A stretch of 64,000 nt of DNA from positions 458,728,379 through 458,792,378 of the forward strand of contig CM077676.1 of NCBI GenBank assembly GCA_039707655.1, written 5' to 3'. The notes beneath the pieces are model-generated. The model did not search any database and had not been told where the DNA came from. It worked only from the letters and a program-made list of their open reading frames with translations. Every line of letters starts with the position of its first letter. Positions within the stretch are counted from its first letter, which is position 1. The DNA comes from Elymus sibiricus (lineage: Eukaryota > Streptophyta > Magnoliopsida > Poales > Poaceae). A program made the position numbers and the translations under genes. Positions 44,894 to 55,504 of this stretch are shown here, piece by piece.

Positions 44894-45475
44894 CAGCAGC
44901 TCTCTGCACAGAAAATTCAAAAAACCGGAAAAACATCACACTTCTAGACAAATATATTGGGTGGGCATTTGCAAGGAGATACGTATCACATTGCCCAGTA
45001 ACAGTGAATTACATGAAAAGAAGAAAAATACTTGGAGGGAGATAATTACAGTGAATCACTGGATATTTGCATGGAGATACCTAAGATTACTGGCACTATA
45101 TGTTTTGAGTCAAGATTACTGGAGGATATAACAGGACATACAAAGATAATATACTACTGCATTATTCAGTTTTGAGTCAAGTTGTGCCTCAAACTGAAAG
45201 CATCAGCCATTAGGCTAATCAGAAATATAGGAGAAAAATAAATGAAAAAACTGATACAAACTAGTAAATCATGAATGAAAAATAAATGAAAAATAAATGA
45301 AAAAACTGATACAAACTAGTAATTCATTAGCCAATAATTGGAATGTTCTCACATATGCAGAGGCTTAGAGCACACGGGTGTGTTCTTGTACAAACTGCTC
45401 TTGATTCCCCCATAACAGCAGCATGCTCTAAATCTTGACAGGTAGCACAAAGAAGGAGATGCAGAAGATTGTTAC

Positions 45476-45615
45476 CTGGGAGAGGACGGAGAGGGTGATC
45501 TGCTTGTTCTTGGGCACCTCGGTGAACAGCTTGCCGTGGGCACCTCGGTGAACAACCACCTCTTCTGTTTCCTCTTCCACCTCTGCAAACTCCGCCACAG
45601 CTTCCACTTTGTAGC
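45476..45615 (-). pseudogene. Exon-like piece of unknown host gene
   Basis: A 140-nt open stretch lies between a good acceptor (CGAGCAG) and donor (GTAACA). It reads GYKVEAVAEFAEVEEETEE, then KLFTEVPKNKQITLSVLSQ. It contains an internal duplication of the phrase CACCTCGGTGAAC. I do not recognise the source. Confidence 0.35.
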
Positions 45616-46312
45616 CTGCTCGAACAAAATGAGAGGTCAGAGAGAGAGAGAGAGAGAGAGAGATGGTGGCTCGTGCTAAATAAACTAAAACACAACAATC
45701 AGTTGACACACAGCGATGGAATTACTCGTAGGCGTTCTATCGAGCATATGGCATGCACATGACAGAGTGAAAACAGAGGAAAAGAGAAACAGTGATAGGT
45801 AAAGATTAGTGGTGTGGCTCACGGGGAGGGGAGGGGAGGGGAGAGGGCGGCCAGCCTTGAGCTCTTGGAGCTCCCGGGGAAAGGCGGCCCCGCAACCTTG
45901 GCGTTGGGAACGGAGAGGTGGAGGAACGAGGTGACCTGCGCATCGAGGAGGAAGGGCGGGCAGCGGCGGCCTGCTCGTGGATGACCACGCCTATGGCATC
46001 CACGACGGGGCGGGGGTTGGTGGGCGGGGCGGGGGTTTCTTCAACGGCGGCGGCGGTCGGGGTCACGGGTGGGGATGGGGCGGACTACGGCGGCGAACAG
46101 GAACACGGGACGGGAGGATGGGAGGCGGCTGCTCACCGTGGGGAGGGGACGTCGACGAACCGGTGGCGGCGGCTCTCAGGTGGACGGCGGGGAGACGAGC
46201 CTGGCGGCGGAGGGGAGAGCGGCGGTCGGGGGAGGGTCAGGGCCGGGGAGGAGATGAGAGAGTGAGGGTAACGGCGGTCGGGTGAGCCCAGGCCTATCGA
46301 TACACAGGTATA

Positions 46313-46432
46313 ACAATGGCGCACCTCAGTCTGGTGCGCCATAAATAACCATATAACAATGGCGCACCTCAGTCTGGTGCGCCATAAATAACCATATAAC
46401 AATGGCGCACCTCAGTCTGGTGCGCCACTGTT
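46313..46432. repeat. CACTA 2 internal cluster of subterminal repeats
   Basis: Three tandem copies of a 42-bp unit, each a palindrome-like pair ATGGCGCACC...GGTGCGCCA, lie just upstream of the leader of the second gene and downstream of the transposase gene. The motif is that of the element ends. Confidence 0.9.
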
Positions 46433-46858
46433 AATTTTTTTTTTTGAATATCCAAATAGTCTAAAATAAATACTCTAAAAAAAGGTTGTGCAGTTGGATC
46501 TATTAAATTGACTTATCTACTGTATCCTTCCATGTTAACAACTTAACATGACCATCTACCCCCCTGCAAAAAAAAAGGGACGATCGACATATATATAAAT
46601 TTGTATTTTTGTTGTGAGTATATTTTTTACAATCGACATTGGCGAAAAAGGGACGATCTCAAACTTTGTTTTTTTTTTCAACTGAAACATAAGATGCGCC
46701 ATATCCAAATACTCTAAAGAAAATATATAGTATATGACTATTAAGGTCGTTAAAATGTGTAGATTAACAATATGCCATATCCATCTCCATAGAAAAATGA
46801 TACATAATATAATATGCCCACATACACACGCGGCCGACACGTCGTGATTCGATCTTAG

Positions 46859-49800
46859 CTATCTTTTCACAATCTTCTTGCCCTTCTTTCTCGCGGTTGA
46901 ATAATTTAGCCCCGGAACCCCTTGACTTCTTCTCTTGAACGGACGTCCTTTAGGTAGGGTGGTCCTGCTTCTTCTTGTGGTGTGTGGTACTTCATCGTCG
47001 TAGTCATCTTCCATCTTCGGGTCGCCGTACTTGTCGAAGTCTTGCTCATTGGCGACTCCATCCATTCCGATGATGTTCCTTTTGCCTCTCCTCACAACAA
47101 CACGACTGGGCTTTGACGGGTCGGTAATGAAGAAGCATTGGTCCACTTGGCACGCCAGTACCCATGGCTCATTTTTCGCGGTGACGTTTGCGCCCGCGGT
47201 CTTGGATTTGGCTTTGGGTATAACCATGGTGGTGAAATACCGGTCTTCTTTTAGGGCGCTCTTGGCCCATCTGACACGGAACATCGGGACCTTCTCTCCA
47301 GCGTAGCTCAGCTCCCAGATCTCCTCGATCCTTCCGTAGTATCTGTCCTTGTCGTTACCGGTGTAGGATTCCATCGTTACCCCGGAGTTCTGATAATCGC
47401 TCTTCATGTCCTTTTCCTCGGTGTAGAATGTGTAGCCGTTGATATCGTACGCCTCATAGGTCATCAGGTTGTGCTCGGCGCCCTGTGACAAGGCGAATAT
47501 GAGTTTTTCTTCCGCGGAAGAATCCTCATGTAAAGGGTACGACAGAAGCTTGTCCTTGAACCAACGCGTGAAACATGAGTTGTGCTCTTTGAGTACATCT
47601 CCGTCCGTCCACTGTTGACCTCGGTCATTGTATGTCTTCTCAATAGAGGTTTTGTGCTCTACCACCCAAGGATCGACCACGTCAATGTGTTGCAGCACGA
47701 CTAGGTTTGCTCTTTCAAAGTCGGCGAGTCGACCCTTGAAGTATACATGCATTTCGCGGTGACCCTCGCGGTGACCACATCCAGCGAGCCTGCCGAGGTG
47801 CCTGTTGACGGGCAGACCAACGGGGTTCTCGATGCCTAGATAATTCGTGCAGAAGGAGATGCACTCTTCGGTCAGAAAGCCCTTGGCTATGCTTCCATCT
47901 AGACGTGCCCTGTTACGAACGTATCCTTTGATGACACCATTCATCCTTTCGAACGGCATCATGCTGTGCAGGCACGTCGGCCCGAGTTGGATGATATCCT
48001 CCACGATATGGACCAGCAGATGCACCATAACGTCGAAGAATACGGGCGGGAAGTACATCTCAAGCTCGCATAGTATCACCACGATCTCTTCCTGTAGCCT
48101 TCTGAGTTGCCTCATGCCAACCGACTTCCGAGAGATGATGTCGAAAAAGTTGCATAGGCCAAATAGCGTTTCACGGACGTGCGCGTCCATGATCCCACGG
48201 ATTGCAACTGGAAGTATCTGCGTCATCAGCACGTGACAGTCGTGAGACTTCATCCCGCTGAACTTCTGCTTCGCTGAGTCTAGGTATCTGCTTATCTTCC
48301 CCGCATAACCGTAAGGAAGTTTTACTCCTACGAGGCAGGCGAAAAACTGCTCGATCTCCTTCTGACTTAGAGTGAAGCACGCGGGAGGGCAGTCATATTC
48401 GATCTTCTTGGCCTTTTTGCCTTTGCGACGACTTTCCGTGTCCTTCGCCTCATCATCATCATCATCATCATCATTAGGGCGTTTTGCGTGAAGCTCCTCC
48501 CTGATGCCCATTGATTGCAAGTCTGCCCTTGCTTTCGGCCCATCTTTGGTCCTCTCTGGCATGTTGAGCAGGGTACCAAGCAGACTCTCGCACACGTTCT
48601 TCGTGATATGCATGACATCAAGGCTGTGAGGCACACGGAGGATCTTCCAGTACGGCAAGTCCCAGAAAACAGACCTCGTTTTCCATACCTTCAGCAGCGG
48701 CTCTGGCGCCTTTCGCTTCTTTCCCGGCGGTGGGCACTCTTTCCAATTTTTCAACAGCTCGTCTATTTCCTCGCCGCTCCTCGTACGTGGGGGTCTTCGG
48801 GGTTCGGTTTCACCATCGAACAGATCCTTGCGTTTTCTCCATGCGTCATCGTCGCGAAGCCACCTTCGATGTCCCATGAACACGGTTTTCGAAGACCCGG
48901 GATCTCTATCTAGCTGGCGATACGTTGTGTCATCCATGCACCTGACGCATGCCTAAAATCCGTGGACCACCTGCCCCGCGACATATCCGTAACCGAGATA
49001 GTCGTGCACCGTAGTGAGCAGTGCGGCTCTCATAGGGAAATATTCTTTCGCTGCGGCGTCCCACGTATTGGCTGGCGTTTTCCACAGCGTGTCTAGCTCC
49101 TCTTTCAGCAGCCCCAGATACAGATTGATGTCGTTCCCTGGTTGTTTCGGCCCATCAATTAGCATACTCATGTGAATATACTTCCTCTTCATGCACATCC
49201 AGGGGGGAAGGTTGTACATCCACACAAACATAGGCCAGGTGCTATGTGTGCTTCTCTGGCTGCCAAACGGATTGACTCCATCGGTGCTCGCACCCAGCAT
49301 GATGTTCCTTGGATCGTCCCCAAATTCTGGGTGTTCGAAGTTCAACGCTTGCCACTGGCTCGCATCCTTAGGGTGACTCAGCATCTTGTCTTTTTTATTT
49401 ATCTCCGGATCATTTCCGTCATCTTCTCGCTTCTTCTCCTTCCTATCCGCGTGCCAACGCAGGAGCTCTGCTAGCTTAGGGTCCGCGAAATACCGCTGCA
49501 GACGAGGAGTGATCGGAAAGTACCACACCACTTTTCGAGGAGCTTTCTTCCTCTTCTTGTATCGAGTGACGCCGCACACCGGACATATGGTAGACTCCGC
49601 GTGCTCGTCCCGATAAATGATGCAATCGTTCATGCACACATGGTATTTCACGTGCGGTAAATCCAGAGGACACACGATTTTCTTCGCCTCCTCGAAACTG
49701 GTCGGGCACTTGTTCCCCTTGGGAAGACGTTCGTGCCAGAATGACATGTTCTCGTCGAAGCATGCGTCGGTCATTTTGTGTTTTACCTTCATCTCCAGAG

Positions 49801-50404
49801 CCATGAGCGTTACTTTCAGGCGGGTATCCTCGGGCCTGCATCCTTCATACAATGGAGTAACCGCGTCTATCTCTAGTTGATCCAGCTTGGCTTTCTCTCG
49901 GGCGGCAGCTCTTGCGTTACCCGTCTGCTTGAGAAGCAGCTCTTGAATATGAGGGTCCTGCACCCAGCCCATCGATGGTCCATCGTCGTCTGCTCCGGCA
50001 TCTTCATCTTCATGATCATGCCCTTCGTCTTGATCTTCCTCATCATCATGTCCGGCATCTTCTACATGATGACTGTGTTCTGCATCTACTTCGTGATCAT
50101 GTCCTGGAGATTCTTCGTCTTCTCGCCCGCCCTCGCCGCTGTTGTCTTGCTGCCCTTCCTTATTTCTTGCCCGGCCCCCATGGACGACTTCATAATCATC
50201 TTCATCACCTTGCCACCGATAGCCATCCATGAAACCACGCACGAGCAGGTGGTCCCGCACCTGTCTGGAATCCGGGTCCATAAGGCTCTTCAGCTTGCAT
50301 CTTCGACACGGACATCTTATCTCCGTCTCGTTCTTTTTAAGCATCTCGGCCTTCGCGGAGCTCAAAAACCTATTCACGATGCCTTCGGTTATCGTGCGGA
50401 CCAT
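46859..50404 (-). pseudogene. CACTA 2 TNP2-type transposase, interrupted by a single stop
   Basis: The order is an N-terminal transposase-associated domain (RCPCRRCKL), an acidic His/Glu/Asp-rich linker, a zinc-ribbon-like CPVCGVTRYKKR, and the Transposase_21 core (GASTDGVNPFGS, GPKQPGNDIN, then WDLPYWKILRVPHSLDVMH). A DUF4218-like block (FERMNGVIKGYVRNRARLDG) and a DUF4216-like C terminus (IEEIWELSYAGEKVPMFRVRW) follow. The frame is open over about 1,180 codons except for one TAG at 48955-48953, right before the conserved CVRCMDDTT. A start at 50404 is chosen because an acceptor-like CCCCACAG stands just before it; an upstream coding exon is possible. Apart from this codon the gene looks complete. 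Confidence 0.93.
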
Positions 50405-50884
50405 GGTCGCCTGTGGGGTAGAGCAAAACAATATTTTAGAACCAAAAAAAAATTGGCATGACTTTGCCTAAAAATAGGACCAAATAGAATGCATAGTGCC
50501 CGATTCTCGCCGAAACGGAAATGAATCAACATTCCGGCAAAAAATTGGCAACTATCGCATTTCAAATACCGGTACCTGCAAACACAAACATATGCAACAC
50601 CACAAACATACGTAGATCTAGCTCAATGAGAAAAGTGTAGATCTAGGCCATAAAAAGTGTGTACGTTGGAGGGAGAAAAAAGTAGATCTACAACATAAAG
50701 AAAGCTTTCCCCTTACTTACCTATCAAAAAAAGGAAATTTAACCACTTAATTTGGGTGAATCTATGGTGCAAATGAGGTGAGGAGGAGGAGGCAGTCGAG
50801 ACCAAGCTTGGTAGAGGTGGAGAGAATGAAGTGGGGAAAGTGAGTGTGGTAGGTGGCTGTCAAAAATATCTAGATGATCTCAGG
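50405..50884 (-). other. 5' region of the CACTA 2 transposase gene
   Basis: This holds an acceptor-like site, short AT-rich intron-like sequence and a purine-rich leader. It shares the phrase CGCCGAAACGGAAATGAATC with 44476-44500 in the same element. No further gene is seen. Confidence 0.4.
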
Positions 50885-51350
50885 CTAGTAATGGCGCACC
50901 TCCTAAGAATGCGCCATTAGTAACCAGGGTTACTAATGGCGCACCTGGTGTGGGTGCGCCATTAGTAGTTTTGAAAAAAAAAATGAAATTTTTTTTTTAG
51001 TAGTGGCGCACCATGGAGTGGTGCGCCATTACTAGTTAGAACTAGTAATGGCGCACTACACCCAGGTGCGCCATTACTAGTTTTGGAAAAATAAATTGAA
51101 AAAAAAATTAGTAGTGGCGCACCGTTGTGTGGTGTGCCATTACTAGTTAAAACTAGTAATGGCGCACCACACAACGGTGCGCCACTGATAAGTCTGGGGA
51201 CAGGGGTGTGCACAGGACAAACTTAGCAGTGGCGCACCAGACAACAGGTGCGCCATTAGTAATATGGACATTAATGGCGCACCTGATTCTGGTGCGCCAC
51301 TGCTATATAGCAGTGGCGCACCACATACATGGTGCGCCATTAATTTCCAT
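50885..51350. repeat. CACTA 2 right subterminal repeats
   Basis: About fourteen copies of GGCGCACC/GGTGCGCC are arranged as inverted pairs separated by A-rich spacers. Confidence 0.9.
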
Positions 51351-51381
51351 ATTAGCTATAGCCGTTTTCCTAGTAGTGAAG

Positions 51382-52195
51382 ATGCTCCAAGTAAAACACA
51401 TATCATGTGATGAATAAAAATATAGCTCCAAGTGAGTTACCGATAGATTGCAAACGAAAGTGGGGATGCCATCCGGGGCATCCCCAAGCTTAGACGCTTG
51501 GGTCTTCCTTGAATATTACCTTGGGGTGCCTTGAGCATCCCCAAGCTTAGCCTCTTGCCGCTCCTTATTCCTTTATCCATCACGATCTCACCCAAAACTT
51601 CAAAACTTCAGCACACAAAACTCAACAGAAACCTCGTGAGATCCGTTAGTATAATAAATATATCAAAACATTTAGGTACTGTTGTAAATTTATTATTATT
51701 TAATATTGGCATAATGCTACTTTACTCTAACTTCTCCATGACTTATACCCCCCGATACAATACATAGATTCATCAAAATAAGCAAACTATGCAACAAAAA
51801 CAGAATCTGTCTAAAACAGTACAGTCTGTAATGATGGAATATGTGACTATACTTATGTAACTACAAAAATTCAGAACAATTAGGGCAACGTAAACAATTA
51901 AAGTTCCAATACTGTGTAAAAAATTCAGCAATTATTGACTTTCCGTCAAGAAACTAAAATTCCAGTACTGAACGCAAAAGTTTCTGTTTTCAAACAGCAT
52001 CAATAATACTATCATCCACATCATCCTAAAGGCATTACTTGGCACAAACACTAACTAAAACATAAAAACACAATCATAACAGTAGCTAAAATTGTGTGAC
52101 ACAAGAAAAATAAAAAGTGCAATAAAGATAAATATTGGGTTGCCTCCCAACAAGCGCTATTGTTTTATGCCCTTAGCTAGGCATAATGCAAAGTT
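51382..52195 (-). other. M1 internal non-coding region with polypurine-like repeats
   Basis: Two copies of AAGCTTGGGGATGC on the minus strand (51491-51476 and 51548-51534) correspond to those of P1 and P2. Phrases such as ACTGTGTAAAAAATTC also correspond to the 3' untranslated part of P1. Confidence 0.6.
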
Positions 52196-52891
52196 TCAAT
52201 TTTTATCATCCTTAGTTTTTGCATCCTGAGGTGTGTGTTTATCAGGTGGCTTTTCAAAAACAACGGGGAACACATCATCAATCAAGATTTTAGTATTATT
52301 AAGGCAACTTTCTTCAAATCCTTGTTGGTTCCCTTTTACGAGCCAAGAATATTTCTGATTAATACCATTGAAAACTTGTTGGATGATATGTAAATGAGGA
52401 ACTTCCTTTTTAGTATTTTCATCAAAAGCATGATCATCACAAAACATGTATCTCAATAAATAATCTTCCTCATATAAAACTTCATCTATAACAGGGCATT
52501 CATGGCTCATATTATAAAAATCAAAGATTTCTCTAGCCTCTCGCACTATGTAGTCAAATTCATTCATAAGGATGAGAGTAGCTATCTTTTTAGCCTTAGG
52601 GTTGTTTATAACAGGTAACTCATAGAACAACCTTTGCAGAGTGGGATGAGTACGAATAAATCTTCTTTCAAGTTTAAGAACGAGTGCAGAGATAGCTTCG
52701 GCATAACTATTGGTTCTTTTAAGAATAGGAATATCATTACAAACCAAAGTTCCCGTAAAAGTTCCTGAATAATATTTTTTCCCTATGATGTTTCCACTCC
52801 CTGTTACAAAAAAATTTGTATCCAAATTTGAGGGAATTTCCTTTTTAGGGATCATATCATCCTCACTCTTTTCAATAACAAATTCAGACAT
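52196..52891 (-). CDS. M1 protein of unknown function
   Basis: This is an intact frame of 231 codons from the ATG giving MSEFVIEKSEDDMIP; an upstream ATG would add ten. It lies directly after the 5' LTR and primer site, in the gag position. It is not obviously similar in sequence to the ORF of P1 and P2. Visible features are an acidic N terminus, a central block (LFYELPVINNPKAKKIATL) and a Lys/Asp-rich tail. There is no zinc knuckle, protease, reverse transcriptase or integrase motif. It is the only retroelement ORF in the window without a break. Confidence 0.6.
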   Translation of the reverse strand: MSEFVIEKSEDDMIPKKEIPSNLDTNFFVTGSGNIIGKKYYSGTFTGTLVCNDIPILKRTNSYAEAISALVLKLERRFIRTHPTLQRLFYELPVINNPKAKKIATLILMNEFDYIVREAREIFDFYNMSHECPVIDEVLYEEDYLLRYMFCDDHAFDENTKKEVPHLHIIQQVFNGINQKYSWLVKGNQQGFEESCLNNTKILIDDVFPVVFEKPPDKHTPQDAKTKDDKN

Positions 52892-53066
52892 GGTAACAGC
52901 TTCAAGCATGCAAACAAGCAAATAAAATATTTTTGTGTTTTTGAAAAAAGAAAATTAAAAGTGGGGGAGATGAAAACGAGAGGAAAATGCAAATAAAAAG
53001 GCAAATAAAATAAGAGAAAGTAGATGATAGTTTGTGCGAAGGTACTTGATAGGTTATGGTGATGCC

Positions 53067-53084
53067 TCCCCGACAACGGCGCTA
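53067..53084 (-). promoter_or_regulatory. M1 primer-binding site, tRNA-Asp type, two mismatches
   Basis: The minus strand reads TAGCGCCGTTGTCGGGGA, twenty bases inside the 5' LTR. Both differences from the tRNA-Asp complement are transitions. Confidence 0.65.
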
Positions 53085-53104
53085 GAAATTCTTCCTACTA
53101 CTAG

Positions 53105-54039
53105 TGAGCTGCGTTGGGATTTCCTCGAAGAGGAGAGGATGATGCAGTATAGTAGAGATAAGTATTTCCCTCAGTTAAGAACCAAGATTATCAATCCAGT
53201 AGGAGAACCATGCAGAACCTCGTTAGCAGCACCTGCATACACAAAAGCAAACACTTGCACCCAATGCGAACAAGAGGGTTGTCAATCCCCTTGGCGGTTA
53301 TTTGCAAGGATCAAATCTTGTAGTGGTAGATAGATAGATAAAGTAAATTGCAAAATAAAATAAAAGTAAATAAATTGCAGCAATGTATTTTTAGGGTTTT
53401 TGTTTATATGATAAAGATAGACCCGGGGGCCATAGTTTAGACTAGAGGCTTCTCTTTCGAACGCATAGCATACGGTGGGTAGACAAATTACTGTTGGGCA
53501 ATTGATAGAAAAGCGCATAATTATGACGATATTCAAGGCAATGATCATGTATATAGGCATCACATCTAAGACAAGTGGACCGACTCCTGCCAACATCTAC
53601 TACTATTACTCCACTCATCGGCCGCTATCCAGCATGCATCTAGGGTATAAAGTTCATAAAAACGGTGTAACGCCTTAAGCAAGATGACATGATGTAGACA
53701 AAGTAAACTCAAGCAATATGAATAAACCCCATCGTTTTATCCTTAATGACAACAATACAAATACGTGTCTTGTCCCTTTCTGTCACTGGGATATCGAACA
53801 CCGCAAGATTGAACCCATCACAAAGCACCTCTCCCATTGCAAGATAAATCAATCTAGTTGGCCAAACCAAATAGATAGATTGGAGAGAAATACAAAGCTA
53901 TAACAATCATGCATACAAGAGTTCATATAAGACTCAATTAATATTCATACATATTCAGATCATAAACCCACAATTCATCGGATCCCAACAAACACACTGC
54001 TTAGATCGGATAGAACTCCAAGAACATCGAGGAGAACAT
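53105..54039 (-). repeat. M1 5' LTR, part left of P2
   Basis: This matches 28393-28979 joined to 36029-36390. At about 53690 it reads straight through the site that P1 occupies in the other LTR. It carries a small deletion near 53998. The remaining 0.6 kb should lie beyond P2, outside the window. Confidence 0.88.
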
Positions 54040-55504
54040 TGATATGTCTCCGTCGTATCTATAATTTTTCATTGTTTCATGCCAATATTTTACAACTTTT
54101 ATATACTTTTGGCAAAAATTTATATGATTTTTTTGGACTAAAATATTGATCCAGTGCCCATTGCCAGTTCCTGTTTGTTGCATGTTTTTTGTTTCGCAGA
54201 AAATCCATATCAAATGAAGTCCAAACGCGATAAAAATTTACGGAGATTTAGATTGGAATATATGTGATTTTTGAGAAAAAGAATCAATGTGAGACGATGC
54301 CCGAGGGGCCCACAAGCTCAGAGCGCACGACCCCCTACGCTGGCCACGCCCAGCAGGCTTGTGGCTGCCCCGTAAATCGGTTCGGGCCCTTCTTTCGCCG
54401 CAAGAAAGATAATTTCCGGATAAAAATTCCCTCTAAATTTCATCCCAATCGAAGTTATGTATCTCTGGGAATATAAGAAACGGTAAAGGGCCAGAAAACA
54501 GGGGCGCGAAATAGAAGAGAAACAGAGAGAGAGATCCAATCTCGGAGGGGCTCCTGCCCTCCGGGAGCCATGGCAGCCATGGACCAGAGGGGAAAATCTC
54601 CTCCCATCTAGGGGGGAGGCCAAGCAAGAAGAAGGAGGAGGGGGGCTCGCTCCCTCTCTCTCCCGGTGGCGCCGGAGCGCCGCCGGGGGAACCATCATGA
54701 CGGCGATCTACAGTAACAACTTCGCCGCCGTCATCACCAACTCTCTCCCCCTCTATGCAGCGGTGTAACACCTCTTCTACCCGATGTAATCTCTACTTAA
54801 ACATGGTGCTTCATGCTATATATTATTACCCAATGATATATGGCCATCCAATGATGTTTGAGAAGATTCATTTTGTCCTATGGGTTGACTGATCATCGTG
54901 ATTGGTTTGAGTTGTATGTTTTATTTTGGTGCTGTCCTATGGTGCCCTCCATGTCGCACAAGCGTGTGGGATTACCGCTGTAGGGTGTTGCAATATGTTT
55001 ATAATTCGCTTATAGTGGGTTGCGTGAGTGACTGAAACACAAACCCGAGTAAGGGGGTTGTTACGTATGGGAGTAAAGAGGACTTGTTACTTAATGCTAT
55101 GGTTGGGTTTTACCTTAATGATCTTTAGTAGTTGCGGATGCTTGCTAGAGTTCCAATCATAAGTGCATATGATCCAAGTACGGAAAGTATGTTAGCTCAT
55201 GCCTCTCCCTCATATAAAATTGCAATAATGATTACCGGTCTAGTTATCGATTGCCTAGGGACAAATCCTTCTCTTGTGTTACAAAAAGCTTTCTACTAAA
55301 CAACTACCTTTTGTTATCTTGCAAATTACTCCTAGTTTTATTATCGCTAAGTACTTCTAGCTTTATTCTTGCAAACTTATCCTTATACCTACAAAGTAGT
55401 TTTATTCTTGTTCTAGGTAAGGCGAACATTAAGTGTGCGTAGAGTTGTATCGATGGTCGATAGAACTTGAAGGGAATATTAATTCTACCTTTAGCTCCTC
55501 GTTG

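Larger units (their letters stand above)
43604..46304 (-). other. CACTA 2 leader and intron region of the second gene, with captured pieces
   Basis: Between the internal repeat cluster and the first transposase-like exon lie AT-rich introns and GC-rich leader (45800-46260). Two exon-like pieces that look captured from host genes are listed separately. A 35-bp direct repeat (44002-44037 and 44051-44086) contains GCGGAGGGAG, typical of a Stowaway end. A partial Stowaway start CTCCCTCC is at about 44131. Confidence 0.5.
38981..51378 (-). mobile_element. CACTA (En/Spm) DNA transposon 2, complete ends
   Basis: Ends are CACTACTAGAAAAAAGC and the complement of CACTACTAGGAAAACGGC, flanked by the 3-bp duplication AAG (38978-38980 and 51379-51381). 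Its subterminal motif, GGCGCACC with its inverse GGTGCGCC, is unrelated to that of CACTA 1. Three genes run on the minus strand: TNP2 transposase, a transposase-like/Ulp1-like gene and a small hybrid-binding-domain gene. Size is 12.4 kb. It sits inside M1. Confidence 0.95.

Noticed and set aside
45918..46285. Gly-rich plus-strand frames
   Set aside because: Shadow of a GC-rich minus-strand leader in CACTA 2.
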